Source of the DNA: Planctomycetaceae bacterium
GTDB lineage: Bacteria; Planctomycetota; Planctomycetia; Pirellulales; Pirellulaceae
DNA: 10,624 nucleotides
Direction: 5' to 3'
NCBI GenBank assembly: GCA_002685655.1
Contig: NYXM01000039.1
Location: forward strand, 1-10,624
Under the pieces are notes generated by a model. The model was given only the letters and a program-made list of their open reading frames with translations. It was not told where the DNA came from and made no database searches. A program made the position numbers and the translations under genes. Positions 6,474-10,624 of the stretch are shown here, piece after piece (the first letter of the stretch is position 1; each line of letters begins with the position of its first letter).

Positions 6474-8138
6474 TCAACGGAGTGGCACGTCGCCAGTTGT
6501 GTCGGTTTGCCCAGTGAATCCTGGACCGCCGCCGGCGACGTAGCCGTGGCTGGCTCCATTTTCATCCGGAGTGACCCAGAATGCATACAGCGCGCCGCTG
6601 GTCAGCGAGAACCGGAAGCGCAGAGGCGCATTGGATAACTTGGAAAGATCGGCTGCATCGGTCCACTGGACTTTCGCCAGTGTTGCATCGGTATTCCGCA
6701 GCGGTGCCGACGACATGATGACTGCTCCGTTGGCGTCGAGTGCCTCGACACGCAACTCGCCCCCGTGTGCGGCGAGGTTCACGAAGAGATGCTTGCCGCG
6801 GAATCTGAGTGGGCGCGTCGTCAACGTCCCTCCGACTTTGCCGGCATCCATCGAGGCAAAGCCGTCGCGGCGGTAGATGTACAAGCCGGTGGTGTCTTCT
6901 TTCGAATTGCGGCCGCTGGCGTAGAGGTAGAGCTTGTTGCCAACGATCACACCGCCTCCGGCGACGGATTGCACGTTGCCGTAGTTCCAGGCCTGCGGGT
7001 CATCGACGGTTGTCATGATCGCTTCGCGGAAGGGGCGGTGGAAGTGGTAGCCGTCGCGGCTGAAGGCGAGCATCACGCTGTTGATCTTCGGCCTGCCGGC
7101 AGCCCGTGGGCCACTGTGGAGTACGCTGCAATAACCGACCATCAGGCTCTCGTACGGCGCGGCGTCGAAGTTGTATAACTCCGCCGGCAATTCCGCCTTT
7201 CCCTGAGGTGGAGTGTCGAGCGAATCGCACGCCAGCCAGTATTGCGGCTGGCCTGCCGCCCATTGCTCGCCATGGACATTGCGGCCGCTTTCCCATTGAG
7301 CGCCGGTAAGGAAATCTTCTGATTCCCAATACAGACGACAGCGGCCGATGATCCGATACGGCGGAGTCCTGTAATTCCAGGGACTGGCGTAGAGGCCGGC
7401 CCGGATGCTGTAGACCCAAACTTTGCGGAACGGGTTGTAGAACATCGTGCTGCGGTCACCGCTCCGTCCACACCACGTCGGCTCGCTCCAATGGATGCCG
7501 TCGGGCGAACTGTGTACGGACGCCTGCCACGAGTCGCGGTGAAACTGGAACAGCTTGAAACGCTGTTGCCGATCGGTCGCATTATGGTCGATCCAGACGG
7601 TTGCTGAATCGCGGTTGCCACCCATCAGTACAATGTTGGTTCCCGGCTGAGGGCTATCTTTGATGCTGGGTTTGTCCCAATGGATAGCATCTTTCGAGGT
7701 GGCAATCGCCGTGCCGCCGCGAGCGCTGTAGCGGTACCAAAGCTTGAAGAGCCCATCTTGCGAGTCGTAGAACACGCCGTCGCTGAAACACATGGCCGAA
7801 TGCGGTTGAAAGCCCACTTCCCACCGGCGGTTGGGACGCAAGACCGGATTCTCACCATAGGCGATCGGCTTGTGGAAGACTCGCTTCAAAGTCGCCGACT
7901 CGATCAGAAAATCATCAACGAAAAGCTGTCGACCGACGTTGATCGGAATCACCGCTGGCGGATTCTCGAGATACGGGACCTCCATTAGTTTGCCGGACCG
8001 CAACTCTTCGAGCGTGCGTGTCGGAGGCCACTTGTCTGGCAGCTCGATGCCGTTGTAAAGAACATCACCCGCGACTGCCAAACGCATTGTAACGGCGAGT
8101 GCAATGCAACAACTTATCGATGTTCGTGTGGCCGTCAT
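6474..8138 (-). CDS. Secreted glycoside hydrolase-like protein (propeller plus beta-sandwich), function unassigned
   Basis: The product has 554 residues and a Sec signal (MTATRTSISCCIALAVTMRL, cleavage probably after AVA at residue 23). The motif GRQLFVDDFLIE (D75-D76) opens a propeller-like region to about residue 420, with repeated strands such as GLFKLWYRYS, ATSKDAIHWDKP, SSPDGIHWSEP and FSRDGYHFHRP. These S-x-D-G-x-x-W/F repeats recall GH32/GH43-type five-bladed propellers. Residues about 430-540 (GGTLTTRPLRFRGKHLFVN onward) form a beta-sandwich typical of the C-terminal part of this planctomycete family. A reaction cannot be assigned; action on an extracellular glycan is an inference from fold. 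GAGGG sits seven bases before the ATG, supporting the start. It is divergent from the GH127-like gene and convergent with the UroD-like gene. Confidence 0.8.
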   Translation of the reverse strand: MTATRTSISCCIALAVTMRLAVAGDVLYNGIELPDKWPPTRTLEELRSGKLMEVPYLENPPAVIPINVGRQLFVDDFLIESATLKRVFHKPIAYGENPVLRPNRRWEVGFQPHSAMCFSDGVFYDSQDGLFKLWYRYSARGGTAIATSKDAIHWDKPSIKDSPQPGTNIVLMGGNRDSATVWIDHNATDRQQRFKLFQFHRDSWQASVHSSPDGIHWSEPTWCGRSGDRSTMFYNPFRKVWVYSIRAGLYASPWNYRTPPYRIIGRCRLYWESEDFLTGAQWESGRNVHGEQWAAGQPQYWLACDSLDTPPQGKAELPAELYNFDAAPYESLMVGYCSVLHSGPRAAGRPKINSVMLAFSRDGYHFHRPFREAIMTTVDDPQAWNYGNVQSVAGGGVIVGNKLYLYASGRNSKEDTTGLYIYRRDGFASMDAGKVGGTLTTRPLRFRGKHLFVNLAAHGGELRVEALDANGAVIMSSAPLRNTDATLAKVQWTDAADLSKLSNAPLRFRFSLTSGALYAFWVTPDENGASHGYVAGGGPGFTGQTDTTGDVPLR

Positions 8139-8185
8139 GAGAGGACCCTCGAGAGAGTTTCGCGGCAGTCATGGGCTTTCGGTTC

Positions 8186-8260
8186 GGATAGGGGGTCGGG
8201 AACCAGTAGCCCGGAACGGCCCTTCGGGTGCTTCGCACTATTGGTTCCCGACCCCTTTCC
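8186..8260. repeat. Large palindrome (REP-like element) with two internal hairpins
   Basis: The 18 bases at 8192-8209 (GGGGTCGGGAACCAGTAG) pair with 8238-8255; the only departure is a G-T pair at 8206/8241. Weaker pairing extends outward as GGATA (8186-8190) against TTTCC (8256-8260), with one extra G at 8191. Inside are CCC-TTC-GGG (8220-8228) and GTGC-TTC-GCAC (8228-8238), sharing base 8228. The core AGGGGTCGGGA is shared with the palindrome at 377-457, while the segments next to the core differ. The left arm ends in GTAG, a tetranucleotide also known next to REP hairpins recognised by RAYT transposases; this link is inference. Confidence 0.8.
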
Positions 8261-8440
8261 AAAGTCAATCCAACTGGGCATCCTGTCGCCGCCAAGCATG
8301 GCGACGATTTATGGGACGCACACCATGGTAACCCTCATTCGCCGTCTTGCCAGCCTAGCTCGGCTGCCGTCGATGCTAGTTTGCTCGGAGAGGCCGTGTT
8401 ACCATCAAAACCGTGTTTGTCGAATTCGGCCCGGTGATTG

Positions 8441-8446
8441 AAGGAG
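8441..8446 (+). promoter_or_regulatory. Ribosome binding site of the GH127-like gene
   Basis: AAGGAG lies seven bases before the ATG at 8454. It fixes the start of the long frame that runs to the window end and argues against the large minus-strand frame that overlaps this position. Confidence 0.8.
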
Positions 8447-8453
8447 TTTTGGT

Positions 8454-10624
8454 ATGCCCAGTCTGCGTCAATTTGCGTTGCCTGGTCTTCTCTGGTCGAT
8501 CGCTTTTGCGTGCGCGGCGAGTGCTGAAGACCGGGAAAGAGGATCGCTGGCGTTTGACCGTGTCAGTGCAGCAACGTTCGAGATTGGTGGCGTGCCAGGG
8601 GAACGTATCCGTGCGAACGTCGGCAATTGGCTGATTCGAGCGCCGCTGGCAAACCCAGGGATGCTGGAGATGTTTCGCGTTCGGGATCGGAGACCACAGC
8701 CTCAGCTTGTTCCCTGGGCGGGTGAGTTCGTGGGGAAGTATCTGATCTCCGCAATTCAAGCGCTGCGCATGAGCGATGATCCGCGACTTGAGCAGACCAC
8801 GCGTCACGTTGTGCAACAGTTGATCGCCAGTCAGGCGGAGGATGGTTATCTCGGCCCGTTTCCGAAGAAGACGCGCCTGCTCGAGCAGTGGGACTTGTGG
8901 GGACATTACCACTGTATGCAGGCACTCATCATGTGGAATGACCGAACCGGGGATGTGGAGGCATTGGCGGCGTCTCGCAAAGCGGCGGATCTCGTTTGCA
9001 GAACCTACCTCGATTCGAATCGAAGGATGCTCGATGCGGGTTCGGACGAGATGAATCTGGCGATCATCCACGGACTGGGGATGCTGTATCGACGAACCGG
9101 CGAAGATCGTTACTTGAAGATGATGCGAGAGATCGAAGTCGACTGGAAACGTGCGGGGGACTATTTTCGTACGGGGATTGCGGGCGTCGAGTTCCATCGC
9201 AGTCCGCGTCCGCGGTGGGAGAGTCTGCATGACCTGCAAGGACTCGTCGAACTGTATCGCATCACGGGCGACCAACGTTACAAACGAGCGTTCATGCACC
9301 ATTGGCAGAGCATTCGAATATGGGACCGCCGGAACACTGGCGGGTTCTCATCGGGGGAGAGAGCAACGGGCAATCCTTATGCACCAACGGCAATCGAAAC
9401 ATGCTGCATAATCGCCTGGCAGGCCATCACGATTGATGCCCTGCGACTGTCGGGGGAAAGTCGATGCGCAGATGAACTTGAGCTGGCAACATTCAATGCA
9501 GTCATGGGTGCGCAGCATCCGTCCGGTTACTGGTGGACTTACGACACACCGATGGACGGTGACCGAAAGGCGTCGGCACACAGCATCGTATTTCAATCAC
9601 GAGCCGGTACTCCGGAGCTGAACTGCTGCTCGGTCAACGGCCCGCGGGGGTTAGGGATGCTCTCAGAGTGGGCCGTCGGGCGCTCCAGTGATCGGATCGC
9701 CGTGAACTACTACGGCCCGTCGCGGATCACAATGCCGTTGGGTGACGAGAACTCACTTGAGATTCTGCAGGAGACTGAGTATCCGAGGAGCGGCCGGATT
9801 CGGCTGTCGTTGAAGCTGACAAAGCCGGCTGAGTTCCTGCTTAGCCTGAGGATTCCAGCCTGGGCGGACGGGGCGACAGTGAAGGTCGGTAATTCTCAGG
9901 TCAGCAGTGTGGCTGCTGGAGAATATCTCGATCTGAAGCAAGTCTGGCAGTCGGGAGACGTAATCGAAGTTGATCTGCCGATGCGAATGCGGTTCGTAGT
10001 GGGTGACAATGAGGCCGCGGGAAAGGTGTCTTTGTATCGTGGTCCGATTCTTTTGGCCTACGACCAGCGACATAATACGTTCGACGAGGACGCAATTCCA
10101 ACGCTCGACCTCAGAAGACTCAACCAAGTCGTGCTGGCGAAGCGAAAGTCGACCGAGGAAATCGGTTTTCGGCCGTGGTTGTTGGTTCGCGTGCCAGCGA
10201 GTGATGCTGAACTGTTTCTGTGCGACTTTGCCAGTGCGGGTGCCATGGGGACGCGGTATCGATCGTGGTTGCCGGCGCTGGACCTGCCACCGCCGCCGCC
10301 GGTTGCGCTTTCACCGGTTGACGGAACGCAGTTGCCCAAAGGGAAGCTGCTGTTCAGATGGCGAAAGTCGGGGCGTTCTGCCGTCGGTTCGCGGCAGCAC
10401 GCAGTCGTCGTTTCGGAGTCTCCACGCTTCGAGGACTCTGTCTTCGTCAGCGGTCCTCACGAGCACGACCGGGCGATCGTTCTAGAAAGTGACACGCGCC
10501 GTTTGGAGCCGGAGAGAGATTACTATTGGAGGCTCGTTGCGTCAAACAAATTCGGCCAGACAACCAGTTCGGGCCCGCCGCGACGGTTTCAGATCAACCC
10601 TGCACTTTCTCCGCTGAGCGACCA
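8454..10624 (+). CDS. Secreted GH127-family (beta-L-arabinofuranosidase-like) protein with FN3-like domain, 3' end outside window
   Basis: An uninterrupted frame of 723 codons runs from ATG 8454 to the window end with no stop. Residues 1-24 are a Sec signal (hydrophobic LPGLLWSIAFACA, cleavage after ASA). Residues about 60-390 fit the (alpha/alpha)6 barrel of GH127: DGYLGPF, WDLWGHYHCMQALI and LGMLYRRTGEDRYL. The zinc/nucleophile motifs are present: E315-T-C317 and C391-C392, corresponding to the Glu/Cys and Cys-Cys ligands known from HypBA1, where the second-motif Cys is the nucleophile. E302 (GGFSSGE) is the likely acid/base. A beta-sandwich follows (about 400-540; FLLSLRIPAWADG, then LYRGPILLAYD). 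After a proline run (LPPPPP) a fibronectin-III-like domain follows (about 615-715; YYWRLVASNKFGQ). It probably releases a sugar, perhaps L-arabinofuranose, from extracellular glycans. GH127 subfamilies vary in substrate, so specificity is not claimed. Confidence 0.85.
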   Translation, partial: MPSLRQFALPGLLWSIAFACAASAEDRERGSLAFDRVSAATFEIGGVPGERIRANVGNWLIRAPLANPGMLEMFRVRDRRPQPQLVPWAGEFVGKYLISAIQALRMSDDPRLEQTTRHVVQQLIASQAEDGYLGPFPKKTRLLEQWDLWGHYHCMQALIMWNDRTGDVEALAASRKAADLVCRTYLDSNRRMLDAGSDEMNLAIIHGLGMLYRRTGEDRYLKMMREIEVDWKRAGDYFRTGIAGVEFHRSPRPRWESLHDLQGLVELYRITGDQRYKRAFMHHWQSIRIWDRRNTGGFSSGERATGNPYAPTAIETCCIIAWQAITIDALRLSGESRCADELELATFNAVMGAQHPSGYWWTYDTPMDGDRKASAHSIVFQSRAGTPELNCCSVNGPRGLGMLSEWAVGRSSDRIAVNYYGPSRITMPLGDENSLEILQETEYPRSGRIRLSLKLTKPAEFLLSLRIPAWADGATVKVGNSQVSSVAAGEYLDLKQVWQSGDVIEVDLPMRMRFVVGDNEAAGKVSLYRGPILLAYDQRHNTFDEDAIPTLDLRRLNQVVLAKRKSTEEIGFRPWLLVRVPASDAELFLCDFASAGAMGTRYRSWLPALDLPPPPPVALSPVDGTQLPKGKLLFRWRKSGRSAVGSRQHAVVVSESPRFEDSVFVSGPHEHDRAIVLESDTRRLEPERDYYWRLVASNKFGQTTSSGPPRRFQINPALSPLSD

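Larger units (their letters stand above)
8139..8453. other. Divergent intergenic region
   Basis: These 315 bases lie between the start codons of two divergent secreted-enzyme genes and must hold both promoters unless transcription enters from elsewhere. About 75 bases are the palindrome at 8186-8260. I searched by eye for -35/-10 pairs and found none with good matches and spacing. No small gene with a ribosome binding site was found in 8261-8440. Confidence 0.6.

Noticed and set aside
8347..8405. Sigma-70-like promoter before the GH127-like gene (TTGCCA or TTGCTC boxes)
   Set aside because: No -10 box with a reasonable match lies at 16-18 bases from either candidate.
8376..9302. 308-residue minus-strand frame
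   Set aside because: It lies opposite the GH127-like gene, which has a ribosome binding site, signal peptide and clear family motifs. The minus-strand translation shows no recognisable family.
8454..10624. Broken or frameshifted gene suggested by many short overlapping frames
   Set aside because: Direct translation from ATG 8454 is open for 723 codons without a stop or shift; the gene is simply cut by the window end.

Overview
The window looks like chromosomal DNA of a planctomycete (Planctomycetota, probably a Pirellulales-type lineage). The main grounds are a DUF1800-DUF1501 gene pair, a very large PVC-type cytochrome c with an N-terminal propeller, HEAT repeats and a C-terminal CxxCH domain, several exported versions of carbohydrate- or cofactor-related folds, and GC-rich coding sequence with short palindromic repeats between genes. 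This placement rests on family recognition, not on a database search.

Layout. Positions 2-1759 hold the tail of a DUF1800 gene and a complete Tat-exported DUF1501 gene, separated by a 177-base gap filled largely by a long palindrome (377-457). A large multidomain cytochrome c gene (1778-5026) and a Tat-signal-bearing uroporphyrinogen-decarboxylase-fold gene (5047-6156) follow on the same strand with gaps of only 18 and 20 bases, so 500-6156 reads as one operon, probably with the DUF1800 gene as an upstream member. A 317-base convergent intergenic region (6157-6473) follows. It contains four copies of a small GTTCGC...GCGAAC palindrome, a 36-base tandem duplication and a MITE-like 164-base unit with perfect 24-base inverted ends. 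A minus-strand gene (8138-6474) encodes a secreted propeller/beta-sandwich protein resembling glycoside hydrolases. It is divergent from a plus-strand gene (8454 to beyond the window end) for a secreted GH127-type (beta-L-arabinofuranosidase-like) enzyme with a C-terminal fibronectin-III-like domain. The 315-base divergent spacer carries a second large palindrome (8186-8260) that shares an 11-base core with the one at 377-457.

Function. Every complete gene, and the partial GH127 gene, appears to encode an exported protein (two Tat-type, three Sec-type signals), so the window describes periplasmic or surface biochemistry. The first operon suggests an extracytoplasmic redox/hydrolase module of unknown substrate. 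The divergent pair suggests glycan degradation. The two 5' operon families (DUF1800, DUF1501) have no established reaction. No RNA gene, CRISPR array, transposase gene or prophage gene was seen. The most notable points are the two families of palindromic repeats, the Tat-targeted UroD-fold protein lacking the RQAGR motif, and a GH127-like enzyme with complete zinc-ligand motifs but a shortened acid/base loop.
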